Of a stretch of 64,000 nt of DNA, positions 51,865 to 62,703 are shown piece after piece (the stretch's first letter is position 1; the number at the start of each line of letters is the position of its first letter). The notes below the pieces were generated by a model. It searched no databases. It saw nothing but the letters and a program-made list of their open reading frames with translations, and was not told the DNA's origin. The translations under genes were made by a program, and so were the position numbers. The stretch covers positions 157,411 to 221,410 of the forward strand of contig JAHHDR010000002.1 of the NCBI GenBank assembly GCA_019739215.1. Direction: 5' to 3'. This DNA is from Rhizobium sp. (GTDB lineage: Bacteria; Pseudomonadota; Alphaproteobacteria; Rhizobiales; Rhizobiaceae).

Positions 51865-52740
51865 ATGGCTGCCTACGGTTCCCAGGCGATGTCCGCCCGG
51901 CTTGCACGCGTGCTGATGCGACGCCCCGGCCCGAGCCTCGAAGGGGCCAATGCCGCCGAGTGGCACTACGGCCCCACCTTCGACGGCAAGAAGGCGGTCG
52001 CGCAGTACCAGAGATTTGCGCAGCTTGTGGAAAAGTCCGGCGCGGACATCCTTTGGCTGGAAGACAAGGGCGACGGGCTCGCCGATTCGATGTTCACGCA
52101 TGACCCGTCGCTGATGACCGACAAGGGTGCCATCATCCTCAACATGGGCAAGAGACTGCGCGTGCCCGAGGGCAACCTGCATGAAGAGGCTTACAAGGCC
52201 GCCGGCATCCCGATCCTCGGCCGCATCACGGCGCCGGGCACGATCGAGGGCGGCGATTGCGTCTGGGTCGATTCGAAGACGCTGGCCATCGGACGCGGTG
52301 TGCGCTCCAACCAGGCCGGCATCGAACAGATGCAGCATGTCCTGGAACCGCTTGGCGTCACCGTGCTCGGCTTCGACCTGCCGCTCTGGCATGGCGAGGA
52401 AGCCTGCCTGCATCTGATGAGCGTGATCTCGCCGCTGGCCGACGATCTCGCACTCGTCCACGCGCCGCTGCTGCCTGCCGCCTTCTACCAGTTACTTCGC
52501 GCCCGGGGCATCAAGCTCATCGTGGCGCCGGCAGAAGAATTCACAGCATCCAACGGCCTCAACCTCAATGTGCTGCCGACCTCGCCCAAGAAGGTGATCA
52601 TGGTCGAAGGCTTCCCGCTGACCAAGGCGGCGATGGAGGCCGAGGGCTGCGAAGTCGAGACCTTCGAGGCCGATGCGCTCTGCATCGCCTGCGAGGGCGG
52701 CCCGACCTGCCTGACCCGTCCCGTGCTTCGGGTGGCCTGA
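51865..52740 (+). CDS. Arginine deiminase / amidinotransferase-fold hydrolase (dimethylargininase-like)
   Basis: MFTHDPSLMT, GTIEGGDCVWVD, and C-terminal CIACEGGPTCLTRP. Confidence 0.82.
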   Translation: MAAYGSQAMSARLARVLMRRPGPSLEGANAAEWHYGPTFDGKKAVAQYQRFAQLVEKSGADILWLEDKGDGLADSMFTHDPSLMTDKGAIILNMGKRLRVPEGNLHEEAYKAAGIPILGRITAPGTIEGGDCVWVDSKTLAIGRGVRSNQAGIEQMQHVLEPLGVTVLGFDLPLWHGEEACLHLMSVISPLADDLALVHAPLLPAAFYQLLRARGIKLIVAPAEEFTASNGLNLNVLPTSPKKVIMVEGFPLTKAAMEAEGCEVETFEADALCIACEGGPTCLTRPVLRVA

Positions 52741-52742
52741 CC

Positions 52743-53375
52743 ATGACGCGGCGCCCCTTCCACCACGAGAGCGAAGAGACACGGCGGCAGGACCTGGTCG
52801 CCGCGACCCTCGATGCAATCGCGGAATCGGGACTGAGGGGCGCCACAGTGCGCGAGATCGCCGAACGTGCCGGTGTCACGCCGGGGCTGATCCGGCACTA
52901 TTTCGTCAGCAAGGAACTGATGTTCCAGGCCGCCTATCGCGCGGTAATGCTGACGATGTTCGAGACGGCCGACCATGCCGCGGAAGCAGAGGGCCGCGAT
53001 GCGCTGAGCCGGCTGCGGGTGTTCGTGGTGGCCAATTTCAAGCCGCCGATCATCGATCCCCGCAACCTCTCGCTCTGGGCGACCTTCATTTCGCAGATCG
53101 CGGTCGATCCGTCGCTGGCCGCGATCCACCGGGAGGGCTATCTCGCGTTTCGCGACCGGCTGGAGGCCCATATCGGTGCGGCGCTCGAAGAGAGTGGCCG
53201 CAACCTCGCGCCCGGTGAGTTGCGCTACATGGCCATCGCCATCAACGGCCTGATGGACGGGCTGTGGCTCGAAGGCTCGATCGCCGCCGACCTGTTCGGC
53301 GAGGGTGAGCTTGCCCATGTCGCGCTGACGTCCGTCGAGCGCCTGCTCGGCATTTCACTGGCCGAAAAGAAGTAA
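52743..53375 (+). CDS. TetR family regulator, BetI-like
   Basis: VREIAERAGVTPGLIRHYFVSKELMFQAAYR. Confidence 0.88.
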   Translation: MTRRPFHHESEETRRQDLVAATLDAIAESGLRGATVREIAERAGVTPGLIRHYFVSKELMFQAAYRAVMLTMFETADHAAEAEGRDALSRLRVFVVANFKPPIIDPRNLSLWATFISQIAVDPSLAAIHREGYLAFRDRLEAHIGAALEESGRNLAPGELRYMAIAINGLMDGLWLEGSIAADLFGEGELAHVALTSVERLLGISLAEKK

Positions 53376-53391
53376 CTCGAAAGGAACCGCC

Positions 53392-54582
53392 ATGCGCTAC
53401 GCCTCCATCACCGACAGGCTTTCCGGACTGGGCTCCGGCAAGTGGGCGCTGCACATCCAGGCGCGTGCCATGGCTGCCGCCGGGATTCCGGTCATCGAGC
53501 TGACGATCGGCGAGCCCGACCTGCCGCCGGACCGGGCGCTGCTCGACGAGGCCGCCCGCGCCATGTATGCCGGCCGCATCAAATATTCGAACGGCCGCGG
53601 CGAGCCCGCCGTGCTGGAGGCGCTGGTCGCGAAGTACCGCAAGCGCCGCGCCGACGTGACCGAGGCGAATATCCTGTGCTTTCCCGGCACGCAGACCGCG
53701 CTGTTCGCCGTCATGCTCGGCCTTGCCGAGGCCGGCGACGAAGTTCTGGTCGGCGATCCGCTCTATGCGACCTATGAAGGCGTCGTCGCCTCCACCGGTG
53801 CCGCGATCAGGACAGTGCCGTTGCGGCCGGAACACCGGTTCCACATGCAGGCTGCCGATCTGGAAGCCGCGATCACACCGAAAAGCCGTGTGCTGCTGCT
53901 CAACAATCCGCACAATCCCTCGGGCGCGGTGCTGACCCGCGAGGAGGTGATCGCCATCGGCGAGGTCTGCCGCAAGCACGACCTGTGGATCCTCTGCGAC
54001 GAAGTCTATGAGGAGCTGACCTTCGGTGCCGAGTTCCATTCGCCTTTCGACATGCCCGAATTTGCCGACCGCACCATCGCCGTCGCGTCCATCTCCAAGT
54101 CGCATGCGGCGCCGGGCTTCCGGTCCGGCTGGGCTGCCGGTCCGGCCGAGTTCTGCGAGCGCCTGCTGCCTGTTTCCGAAACCATGCTGTTCGGCGTCCA
54201 GCCCTTTATTGCCGACATGACGGCCATGGCGGTGTCGCAACCCTTCGACACGGCACGGCAGATGCGGGAGCGCTACAGCCGTCGCGCCGAGCTCGCCGCC
54301 GAGACGCTCGGCGGCTCCAACGTCATCAAGCCGCTGATGCCCGAGGGCGGGATGTTCATCCTGCTCGATGTCGGCGCCACCGGTCTCGACGGCGAGGCCT
54401 TCGCGCGCCGGCTGCTGCGGGAGAAGCATGTCGCCGTCATGCCGGGCGGCTCCTTCGGCGAGAACGCGAAGGAATTCGTGCGCCTGTCGCTGACCGTGCC
54501 GGACGAGACGCTGGTCGAGGCCGTCGGCCACATCGCCGATCTCGGCCAGGAACTGACGGGGCTGGCCGCGAAGCGGGCTTGA
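53392..54582 (+). CDS. PLP-dependent aminotransferase (class I/II)
   Basis: NNPHNPSGAVLTREEV, LCDEVYEELTF and SISKSHAAPGFRSGW. Confidence 0.92.
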   Translation: MRYASITDRLSGLGSGKWALHIQARAMAAAGIPVIELTIGEPDLPPDRALLDEAARAMYAGRIKYSNGRGEPAVLEALVAKYRKRRADVTEANILCFPGTQTALFAVMLGLAEAGDEVLVGDPLYATYEGVVASTGAAIRTVPLRPEHRFHMQAADLEAAITPKSRVLLLNNPHNPSGAVLTREEVIAIGEVCRKHDLWILCDEVYEELTFGAEFHSPFDMPEFADRTIAVASISKSHAAPGFRSGWAAGPAEFCERLLPVSETMLFGVQPFIADMTAMAVSQPFDTARQMRERYSRRAELAAETLGGSNVIKPLMPEGGMFILLDVGATGLDGEAFARRLLREKHVAVMPGGSFGENAKEFVRLSLTVPDETLVEAVGHIADLGQELTGLAAKRA

Positions 54583-54590
54583 GCGGCAGG

Positions 54591-54785
54591 ATGTCCTTTC
54601 GCCCCCTGATCGTGACGAAGACCCTCGCGGGGGTCTTGTTGGCATCCTGCCTGGCGGGGTGCAACACCACGCAGCAGCCTGCTGTGTCCGAGCCCGTCGC
54701 GCGCGAGGCTGCGATCAATTCGCTGGCGCTTGAGCAATGCGTGCAGGAGAACGGGGCGGAGAGATGTACGGCGGACGTGCAATAA
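54591..54785 (+). CDS. Small putative lipoprotein
   Basis: MSFRPLIVTKTLAGVLLASCLAGCNTT lipobox-like N-terminus. Confidence 0.6.
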   Translation: MSFRPLIVTKTLAGVLLASCLAGCNTTQQPAVSEPVAREAAINSLALEQCVQENGAERCTADVQ

Positions 54786-54800
54786 GGGGCTCCCAGGCTC

Positions 54801-55001
54801 ACCCCTCACCAAGTTCGTCCAACCAATCGCCTTCGGCTCTTGGGGACGAACTATCCTCTCCCACAAGGGGAGAGGTAGGGTGCCACGGGCTTGGCCTCGC
54901 TTGAGTTGAGGCATTGCGGCGGGTTTACCTCTCCCCTTGTGGGAGAGGATAGCAAGACCGCATGAGACGAAGTCGAATGTTGGTCGCGCTTGGTGAGGGG
55001 T
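54801..55001. repeat. Intergenic nested palindromic repeat, copy B
   Basis: 27/27 perfect inverted arms 54851-54877 and 54926-54952; outer arms acccctcaccaag (54801-54813) and cttggtgaggggt (54989-55001). Confidence 0.9.
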
Positions 55002-55131
55002 GGGTTTTGCGATGACCTTTCTTTCGGCCCCCCGCAGTTAAGCCCCACTCAAACTATTTCCTGTATTTCACGCCTCCATCACGCTATAGACCCGGCGTTC
55101 CGGCGGGTTGCCGGAAGAGGTGTTCTCTCTC

Positions 55132-57978
55132 ATGCAGCAGACCAAGGCCCTGGTGGACAAGCAGGACGATTCCTACCCCGAAATTCTCGACGTGAAAGCC
55201 TTCGCCGAAGGACTGGAACGGATCGCGGCGGACCACCCGGCCGACAGGGATGCGGGCCGCGCGGCCCTGCTTGCCTATATCAAGACTGCGAGCCAGGATG
55301 GTCGTGCCAAGGCGCGCGAAATCCTCGACCGCGACGGCTCGGGCATGGGCTGCGCGCGGCGGATTTCCTGGCTGCAGGACCAGATCATCATTCACCTCTA
55401 CGACGTCGTGACCCGCCATCTGCTGCCGGCCTCGCCCGACATCATCGCGATCACCGCGGTCGGGGGCTATGGACGGGGCACGCTGGCGCCGGGATCCGAC
55501 ATCGACCTGCTGTTCCTGCTGCCGGGCAAGCAGACGGTGTTGAGTCGCAAGGTCGTCGAGTTCATCCTCTACATTCTCTGGGACATGGGAATGAAGGTGG
55601 GGCATGCGACCCGCACCATCGACGAGTGCATCACCCTGTCGAAGAGCGACATCACCATCCGGACCTCGATCCTCGAGACGCGCTTCATCTGCGGCAATGC
55701 AAATCTCGAGCGCGAGCTGACGGCCCGTTTCGACAAGGAAATCGTCCGCAGTACCGGTCCGGAATTCATCGCCGCCAAGCTCGCCGAGCGCGACGAACGG
55801 CACAACAGGTCGGGCAATACCCGCTATCTCGTGGAGCCGAACGTCAAGGAAGGCAAGGGCGGCATCCGCGACCTGCACACGCTGTTCTGGATCACCAAAT
55901 ATTTCTACCGGGTGCGCGATACCGCCGAACTCGTGCGCCTCGGCGTGCTGTCGAAATCCGAATACAATTCCTTCCAGAAGGCCGAGGATTTTCTCTGGGC
56001 GGTGCGCTGCCACCTGCATTTCGTCACCGGCAAGGCCGAAGACCGCCTGTCCTTCGACCACCAGCAGGCGGTGGCGGAAGCGCTGGGCTATCACAGCCGC
56101 CCCGGCCTCTCGGCCGTCGAACGCTTCATGAAGCACTATTTCCTCGTGGCCAAGAATGTCGGCGACCTGACGCGGATCCTGTGCGCCGCCCTCGAGGACG
56201 AGCAGGTCAAGGACCAGCCCGGCATTTCCGGCGTGATTTCCCGCTTCACCGCCCGCAAGCGCAAGATCGCCGGCACGCAGGATTTCGTCGAGGACAAGGG
56301 CCGCATCGCGCTGGCCAGCACCGACGTCTTCAAGCGCGACCCGGTCAACCTGCTGCGGCTCTTCCACATTGCCGACCTCAACGGGCTGGAGTTCCATCCG
56401 GATGCGCTCAAGAGCGTGACGCGGTCGCTTACCCTGATCGACGACAAGCTGCGCGCTGACGAAGAGGCCAACCGCGTCTTCCTCGCGATCCTGACCTCGC
56501 GCCGCGATCCGGCGCTGATGCTGCGGCGCATGAACGAGGCCGGCGTGCTCGGGCGGTTTATCCCCGAATTCGGCCGCATCGTTTCGATGATGCAGTTTTC
56601 GATGTACCACCACTATACCGTGGACGAACACCTGATCCGCTCCGTCGAGGTGCTGTCCAAGATCGAGAAGGGCGAGGATGTCGAGGCGGTGCCGCTCTCG
56701 GCCATGTTGATCAAGACGATCGAGGACCGGGCCGTCCTCTATGTGGCGGTGCTGCTGCACGATATCGCCAAGGGACGCGCCGAGGACCATTCGATCGGCG
56801 GCGCGCGGATGGCGCGCAAGCTGTGCCCGCGCTTCGGCATGAGCCCGAAGCAGACCGAACTCGTCGCCTGGCTGATCGAGGAACATCTGGCCATGTCGAT
56901 GACGGCGCAGACGCGCGACCTCAACGACTGGAAGACGATCTCGGATTTTTCCGCGCGGGTGCAGTCGCTGGACCGGCTCAAGCTTTTGCTGATCCTGACC
57001 GTCTGCGACATCCGTGCGGTGGGCCCGGGCGTCTGGAACGGCTGGAAAGGACAGTTGCTGCGCATCCTCTATTACGAGACGGAACTGCTGCTTTCCGGCG
57101 GGTTCTCCGAAGTGACCCGCAACGAGCGCGTCCAGCATGCCCGCGACCAGTTGACCGCCGCGCTGGCCGACTGGCCGGAAGAGGAGCGGAAGGCCTATGT
57201 GCGGATGCACTACCAGCCCTACCTGCTCTCGGTGCCGCTCGAGGACCAGGTGCGCCACACCACCTTCATCCGCGACTCCGATCACGAGGGCAAGGTGCTC
57301 AACTCCATGGTGCGGACCAATGCCTTCCAGGCGATCACCGAGATCACCGTCCTGGCACCCGATCATCCCCGCCTGGTCGCCATCATCGCCGGTGCCTGCG
57401 CAGCGGCGGGCGCGAACATCGTCAATGCCCAGATCTTCACCACAGCCTTCGGACGGGCGCTGGACACGGTGCATATCAGCCGCCAGTTCAAGGATGACGA
57501 TGACGAACTCAGGCGCGCCGGCACGATCTCGAAGATGATCGAGGAGGTCCTGTCGGGCAAGCGCCGCCTGCCGGAAGTGATCGCCACCCGGACCAAATAC
57601 AAGAAGACCGACAAGACCTTCACCGTTGTGCCGAGCGTGACCATCACCAATGCGCTGTCGAACCGGCTCACGGTCATCGAGATCGAGTGCCTCGACCGGA
57701 CGGGCCTGCTGTCCGACATCACCTCGATGCTGGCAGATCTGTCGCTCGACATCGCCTCGGCCCGCATCACCACGTTCGGCGAGAAAGTCATCGACACATT
57801 CTACGTCACCGACCTGACCGGCGAGAAGATCAACAACGAGAACCGCCAGACGCTGATCGCCGCCCATCTCAAGACCGTCATCGCCGGCGAGGCGCCCGAC
57901 AGCAGGGTGCGCGTCGCGCCCGGCATCGTCAGGCCGCTGCCGCCAAAGGCGGTGAAGAAACCGGTGGCGCAGCCGTGA
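55132..57978 (+). CDS. glnD: Bifunctional [protein-PII] uridylyltransferase/uridylyl-removing enzyme
   Basis: [19 protein letters not shown] nucleotidyltransferase motif, HD domain and two ACT domains. Confidence 0.96.
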   Translation: MQQTKALVDKQDDSYPEILDVKAFAEGLERIAADHPADRDAGRAALLAYIKTASQDGRAKAREILDRDGSGMGCARRISWLQDQIIIHLYDVVTRHLLPASPDIIAITAVGGYGRGTLAPGSDIDLLFLLPGKQTVLSRKVVEFILYILWDMGMKVGHATRTIDECITLSKSDITIRTSILETRFICGNANLERELTARFDKEIVRSTGPEFIAAKLAERDERHNRSGNTRYLVEPNVKEGKGGIRDLHTLFWITKYFYRVRDTAELVRLGVLSKSEYNSFQKAEDFLWAVRCHLHFVTGKAEDRLSFDHQQAVAEALGYHSRPGLSAVERFMKHYFLVAKNVGDLTRILCAALEDEQVKDQPGISGVISRFTARKRKIAGTQDFVEDKGRIALASTDVFKRDPVNLLRLFHIADLNGLEFHPDALKSVTRSLTLIDDKLRADEEANRVFLAILTSRRDPALMLRRMNEAGVLGRFIPEFGRIVSMMQFSMYHHYTVDEHLIRSVEVLSKIEKGEDVEAVPLSAMLIKTIEDRAVLYVAVLLHDIAKGRAEDHSIGGARMARKLCPRFGMSPKQTELVAWLIEEHLAMSMTAQTRDLNDWKTISDFSARVQSLDRLKLLLILTVCDIRAVGPGVWNGWKGQLLRILYYETELLLSGGFSEVTRNERVQHARDQLTAALADWPEEERKAYVRMHYQPYLLSVPLEDQVRHTTFIRDSDHEGKVLNSMVRTNAFQAITEITVLAPDHPRLVAIIAGACAAAGANIVNAQIFTTAFGRALDTVHISRQFKDDDDELRRAGTISKMIEEVLSGKRRLPEVIATRTKYKKTDKTFTVVPSVTITNALSNRLTVIEIECLDRTGLLSDITSMLADLSLDIASARITTFGEKVIDTFYVTDLTGEKINNENRQTLIAAHLKTVIAGEAPDSRVRVAPGIVRPLPPKAVKKPVAQP

Positions 57979-57991
57979 ACTCCGAGATCAA

Positions 57992-58189
57992 GACCCCGCC
58001 CCAAACTGGCTGGGTCGAGCCACCTGTCTCGACCCGTCCGTCGGACCCCCACAAGGGGGTGGGGCTTAATCTGCCGCGCCGTCTCGACCGAAGCATTGCC
58101 GTTTCAGCGAATCCAAGCCGTGTTTTGGGCAAGCTGGATGCCGCGGGTTGGCCCCTCCCCCTTGTGGGTCGGGGTTTCGGGGCGGGGAC
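57992..58189. repeat. Intergenic nested palindromic repeat, copy C
   Basis: Inner arms acccccacaagggggtgggg (58045-58064) and cccctcccccttgtgggtcgggg (about 58152-58174); outer gaccccgcccc / ggggcggggac. Confidence 0.75.
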
Positions 58190-58216
58190 TTTCTTTCCCT
58201 CCAGTGGCGCGCCCAG

Positions 58217-59818
58217 ATGAGCCTCGTCCGCAAATTCCTCACGGTCGGCGGCGGCACGCTGGGCAGCCGGATTTTTGGCTTCGGTCGCGAGATGCTGATG
58301 GCGGCGGCGCTCGGCACCGGGCCGATGGCCGATGCCTTCTATGCCGCGTTCCGCTTTCCGAACCTGTTCCGGCGCCTGTTCGCCGAGGGCGCGTTCAACG
58401 CCGCCTTCGTGCCGCTGTTTGCCAAGGAAATCGAGGGCGGCGGCAAGGAGGCGGCCAAGCGGTTCTCGGAAGAGGTGTTCGGCGTCCTGTTCACGGTGCT
58501 GCTGGTCATCACCATCGTCATGGAACTGGCGATGCCGCTGATCGTGCGCACGATCATCGCGCCGGGCTTCGAGGCGGGCAGCGACAAATACGAGGTGACG
58601 GTCACACTGGCCATCATCATGTTCCCCTATCTCATGTGCATGTCGCTGACGGCGATGCTGTCGGGCATGCTGAACTCGCTGCACCATTATTTCGCGGCGG
58701 CGGTGGCGCCGATCTTCTTCAATATCGCGATGATCGCCGCACTCGGCTACGGGCTTTGGGCCGGCGCGGATCCGGTCTCGGTGGCGTTCTATCTCTCCTG
58801 GGCCGTGCTGGTGGCGGGCCTGTTGCAGATGGCGGTGCTCTATGTCGGCGTGCGCCATGCCGGCATGTCGATCGGGTTCCGCCGGCCGCGGATGACGCCG
58901 AATGTCAAACGCCTGCTGGTGCTGGCGTTGCCGGCGGCGGTGACCGGCGGCGTCACCCAGATCAACCAGATCATCGGCCAGATGATCGCCTCGACCAAGG
59001 AAGGCGCGATCTCGGCGCTGCAATATGCCGACCGGCTCTACCAGTTGCCGCTCGGCGTTGTCGGGATCGCGGTGGGCGTGGTGCTGCTGCCGGAACTGTC
59101 ACGGTCGCTCAGGGCCGGGCACCTGAAGGAAGCCTCCAATATCCAGAACCGGTCGCTGGAATTCTCGCTGTTTCTGACGCTGCCGGCGGCGGCGGCGCTC
59201 TGGGTCCTGTCCGACGAAATCATCCGCGTGGTCTACGAACACGGTGCCTTCAATCCGGAAACGACCACGGTCGTGGCCGGCATCCTCGCCATCTACGGGC
59301 TCGGCCTGCCGGGCTTCGTGATGATCAAGGCGCTCAATCCCGGCTACTTCGCCCGCGAAGACACCAAGACGCCGATGCGCTTCACCATGATTTCGGTGGC
59401 GGTCAATTGCGCGCTGGCCGTGTCGCTGTTCCCCTTCTTTGCCGAGCGCGGCATCGCCACGGCCGAAGTGGTGTCCGGCTGGCTGACGACGACGCTTCTG
59501 TTCGTCACGCTGGTGCGCCGGGGACATTTCGACATGGACCGGGCCTTTGCCTTCAGGCTTGTGCGGCTGGTCATTGCCGCCGGCGTCATGGCAGGCGCAC
59601 TGGACTATGTCTCGACCTATGCCTCGCCCTATATCACGCCGCAATCGCCGCTTCTCCAGCAGGTCGGCGCGGTGTTCGCGCTGATCGCGGTGGCGATGGT
59701 CGTCTATTTCGGCACGGCATTCGCCATTGGCGGGGCGAGCCTCGGCATGCTGCGACGAAATCTCAAACGCAAGCCCGGCGCGCCGCCGGTTGCCGCAGAC
59801 CAGTCGCCGCAGGATTGA
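58217..59818 (+). CDS. murJ: Lipid II flippase MurJ
   Basis: GGGTLGSRIFGFGREMLMAAALGTGPMADAFYAAFRFPNLFRRLFAEGAFNAAFVPLF. Confidence 0.96.
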   Translation: MSLVRKFLTVGGGTLGSRIFGFGREMLMAAALGTGPMADAFYAAFRFPNLFRRLFAEGAFNAAFVPLFAKEIEGGGKEAAKRFSEEVFGVLFTVLLVITIVMELAMPLIVRTIIAPGFEAGSDKYEVTVTLAIIMFPYLMCMSLTAMLSGMLNSLHHYFAAAVAPIFFNIAMIAALGYGLWAGADPVSVAFYLSWAVLVAGLLQMAVLYVGVRHAGMSIGFRRPRMTPNVKRLLVLALPAAVTGGVTQINQIIGQMIASTKEGAISALQYADRLYQLPLGVVGIAVGVVLLPELSRSLRAGHLKEASNIQNRSLEFSLFLTLPAAAALWVLSDEIIRVVYEHGAFNPETTTVVAGILAIYGLGLPGFVMIKALNPGYFAREDTKTPMRFTMISVAVNCALAVSLFPFFAERGIATAEVVSGWLTTTLLFVTLVRRGHFDMDRAFAFRLVRLVIAAGVMAGALDYVSTYASPYITPQSPLLQQVGAVFALIAVAMVVYFGTAFAIGGASLGMLRRNLKRKPGAPPVAADQSPQD

Positions 59819-59822
59819 GCCG

Positions 59823-60218
59823 ATGACCACGCAATCCCTCTTCCTCGTCGCCCTCGTGGTTCCCGATTACGATGCCGCGATCGCCTTCTACTGCGGCGCG
59901 CTGGGCTTCACCCTGGTCGAGGACAACGGTCTCGAGGGCGACAAGCGCTGGGTGGTGATCCGTCCGCCGGGCGGCGAGGGCGCGAGCCTGCTGCTGGCCA
60001 AGGCTGCCGACGAGGAACAGGCCCGGGCGATCGGAATGCAGGCGGGCGGCCGCGTCGGATTCTTTCTCAAGACCGACGATTTTGCCCGCGACCATGCGGC
60101 CTACACTGCCAGGGGTGTCGTGTTCGAGGAAGCGCCGCGGCATGAGGTTTATGGAACCGTCGCGGTGTTCCGCGACCCGTTCGGCAACCGATGGGACCTC
60201 ATCCAGCACGCCATCTGA
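59823..60218 (+). CDS. VOC family (glyoxalase-like) protein
   Basis: VVPDYDAAIAFYCGALGFTLVEDN and FRDPFGNRWDLIQ. Confidence 0.92.
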   Translation: MTTQSLFLVALVVPDYDAAIAFYCGALGFTLVEDNGLEGDKRWVVIRPPGGEGASLLLAKAADEEQARAIGMQAGGRVGFFLKTDDFARDHAAYTARGVVFEEAPRHEVYGTVAVFRDPFGNRWDLIQHAI

Positions 60219-60228
60219 TCCGGCCGCT

Positions 60229-60660
60229 TCAGCAGTGCCGCCAGCGGCGCTTGGGGCCGACGTCGACATGGACGAGGCCGTTGCAATAGGTGCCGATGCC
60301 GCCGATATGCGGTGCCGTGCGGGCCGCGGCGACGATGCGGCTGGTCGAAACGCCGGGAACGCGGATGTCGGCCGCCATGCAATTGCGGTGCTGGGAACCG
60401 CGCCGGCCGCCATGGCGGTGGCCCGAGGTGACGATAGGCCGGCCGCCGGTCTTGCGGGCGATATGCGCCAGAACGAGGTTCAGCCGGTGCGGAAAGCAGG
60501 TCGCCTTCACGCTCACGCGCTGCAGCGTGTAGCCGTAGGTCTTCTGGTGCTGCTTGAGCTTGACGGTTTCCCGGTTGCGGGAGCCTGTAAGGCCCTCCGA
60601 GGCCATGAAGGGTGAAAGGGCCATGAGCCCCGCGGCGATGACGCGGCTTGTCTTACGCAA
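60229..60660 (-). CDS. Peptidase M15 / DUF882-like (YcbK-like) protein
   Basis: SGHRHGGRRGSQHRNCMAADIRVPG...YCNGLVHVDVGPKRRW; likely TTG start with GGAG ribosome site. Confidence 0.78.
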   Translation of the reverse strand: MRKTSRVIAAGLMALSPFMASEGLTGSRNRETVKLKQHQKTYGYTLQRVSVKATCFPHRLNLVLAHIARKTGGRPIVTSGHRHGGRRGSQHRNCMAADIRVPGVSTSRIVAAARTAPHIGGIGTYCNGLVHVDVGPKRRWRHC

Positions 60661-60921
60661 TACGATTTCTCCGTGAGGGCGCTTGCTTGCGCCACTGTGC
60701 CTCCCTTTGGTGACGGCGGGCATAAAAATCCAGAATGCGGCGATATTAGGAATGTCTTTGCGCATGGCAGCCATGCGCGCAGGCCGGGAGCCCGGTGGCA
60801 GACGCCTCGGCGGCGGCCGGCTCTCTTGATTGTCGCGCCTCACCCATGCATAAGCCGCACCGTCAGCAACATGGACCGTCGGTCCTGGGGCCTTCCACCA
60901 GCCTAACCGAGGATCACGACA

Positions 60922-61986
60922 ATGGGCGAATTCAACAAGCTCGTATTTTCCGGCGTCCAGCCGACCGGCAATCTCCATCTCGGCAACTATCTCGGCGCGA
61001 TCAAGAAGTTCGTGGCACTGCAGGCCGAGAGCGATTGCATCTATTGCGTCGTCGACCTGCACTCGATCACCGCGCAACTGGTCCACGAGGACCTGCGCGG
61101 CCAGATCCGGTCGATCGCAGCGGCCTTCATCGCTTCGGGGATCGACCCGGAAAAGCATATTGTTTTCAACCAGTCCGCCGTGCCGCAGCATGCCGAGCTC
61201 GCCTGGGTCTTCAACTGCGTCGCCCGCATCGGCTGGATGAACCGCATGACCCAGTTCAAGGACAAGGCCGGCAAAGACCGCGAGAATGCCTCGCTCGGCC
61301 TGCTCGCCTACCCCTCGCTGATGGCCGCCGACATCCTCGTCTATCGCGCGACCCATGTCCCTGTCGGAGACGACCAGAAGCAGCATCTGGAACTCGCCCG
61401 CGACATCGCCATGAAGTTCAACCTCGACTTCAAGGACGGCATCGGCAAGAGCGGCCGCGGCATCGACATCACCGTCGGCAACGAGCCGGTGCATGCCTAT
61501 TTCCCGATGGTCGAGCCACTGATCGACGGCCCGGCGCCGCGGGTCATGTCCTTGCGCGACGGCACCAAGAAAATGTCGAAGTCGGATCCGTCCGACCTGT
61601 CGCGCATCAACCTGATGGACGACGAGGACGCGATTTCCAAGAAGATCCGCAAGGCCAAGACCGATCCGGACGGTCTGCCGTCGGAAACCGAGGGCCTCAA
61701 GGGCCGGCCCGAGGCCGACAATCTCGTCGGCATCTACGCCGCGCTTGCCGGCAAGAGCAAGGCCGAGGTGCTCTCGGAGTTCGGCGGCCAGCAGTTTTCG
61801 GTGTTCAAGCCGGCGCTAGTCGACCTCGCCATCGCCTCGCTATCGCCGATCACATCGGAGATGCGTCGCCTGATGGACGACACCAGCCATATCGACGCCA
61901 TCCTCAGGGACGGCGGCGAACGGGCGCGGGCGCGGGCCGACGTTGTGATGAACGAAGTCAGAGACATCATCGGATTTCTCCGCTAA
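60922..61986 (+). CDS. trpS: Tryptophan-tRNA ligase
   Basis: [20 protein letters not shown] and KMSKSD signature. Confidence 0.97.
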   Translation: MGEFNKLVFSGVQPTGNLHLGNYLGAIKKFVALQAESDCIYCVVDLHSITAQLVHEDLRGQIRSIAAAFIASGIDPEKHIVFNQSAVPQHAELAWVFNCVARIGWMNRMTQFKDKAGKDRENASLGLLAYPSLMAADILVYRATHVPVGDDQKQHLELARDIAMKFNLDFKDGIGKSGRGIDITVGNEPVHAYFPMVEPLIDGPAPRVMSLRDGTKKMSKSDPSDLSRINLMDDEDAISKKIRKAKTDPDGLPSETEGLKGRPEADNLVGIYAALAGKSKAEVLSEFGGQQFSVFKPALVDLAIASLSPITSEMRRLMDDTSHIDAILRDGGERARARADVVMNEVRDIIGFLR

Positions 61987-62049
61987 GAATCGCGATGACA
62001 GGGGTCGGGCTGGACGCCGGCCCCGGCAGCATGATGGGGACAGGGGCTC

Positions 62050-62541
62050 ATGGTTTCGCAACGACAATCGCGGCTGGAAGGGCACCGTCGCAAGTTCCTC
62101 GCGGTCATCGACGAGACGCCTGAAAGCGCCCGCGCGGTGCGCTATGCCGGCATGCGCGCGAAGAATTCCGGTGGCGGCCTGGTCCTGCTCTACGTGATCT
62201 CCGATGCCGACTTCAACCAGTGGATCGGCGTCGCCGACGTGATGCGGGCCGAGGCCCGCGAGGAGGCCGATGCCATCATGGCAAAGGTGGCCCAGGACGT
62301 GCGCGAGAATATCGGCCATGAGCCGGAGCTGGTGATCCGGGAAGGCAAGGCTTCCGACCAGATCCTGCAACTGATCGAGGAGGACCGCGACATCGCGATC
62401 CTGGTTCTGGCGATTGCCTCCGGCAAGGACGGTCCAGGGCCACTGGTGACGGCTGTCGCCGGTCGCGGCACGCCGTTTCCGATCCCGGTCACCATCGTGC
62501 CCGACACGCTGTCGGACGAGGAACTCGACGCGCTCGCGTGA
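62050..62541 (+). CDS. Universal stress protein family
   Basis: FLAVIDETPESARAVRYAG N-terminus of UspA-fold proteins. Confidence 0.85.
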   Translation: MVSQRQSRLEGHRRKFLAVIDETPESARAVRYAGMRAKNSGGGLVLLYVISDADFNQWIGVADVMRAEAREEADAIMAKVAQDVRENIGHEPELVIREGKASDQILQLIEEDRDIAILVLAIASGKDGPGPLVTAVAGRGTPFPIPVTIVPDTLSDEELDALA

Positions 62542-62636
62542 TGTGCCAAAGGGCGCCGAAACCTGACAAAATCCTACCGCTTTGCCAGCCGTTTGAGCAT
62601 GTTTTGCCTTGCACCCTCAGGCCAAAGAGACTATTT

Positions 62637-62653
62637 ATTGGAATAATTCTAAA
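62637..62653. promoter_or_regulatory. Candidate Irr iron-control element (ICE-like)
   Basis: attggaataattctaaa, 15/17 to the palindrome TTTAGAATAATTCTAAA, about 50 bp upstream of the NifU-like start. Confidence 0.65.
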
Positions 62654-62703
62654 GAAGTTCTCGTTCTCCGGCCTTGACCCGTGAGCAACATCAGGAGCCA
62701 GCC

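Noticed and set aside
55084-57867. 927-aa - strand ORF opposite glnD
   Set aside because: Antisense shadow of GlnD, which has clear catalytic motifs along its length.
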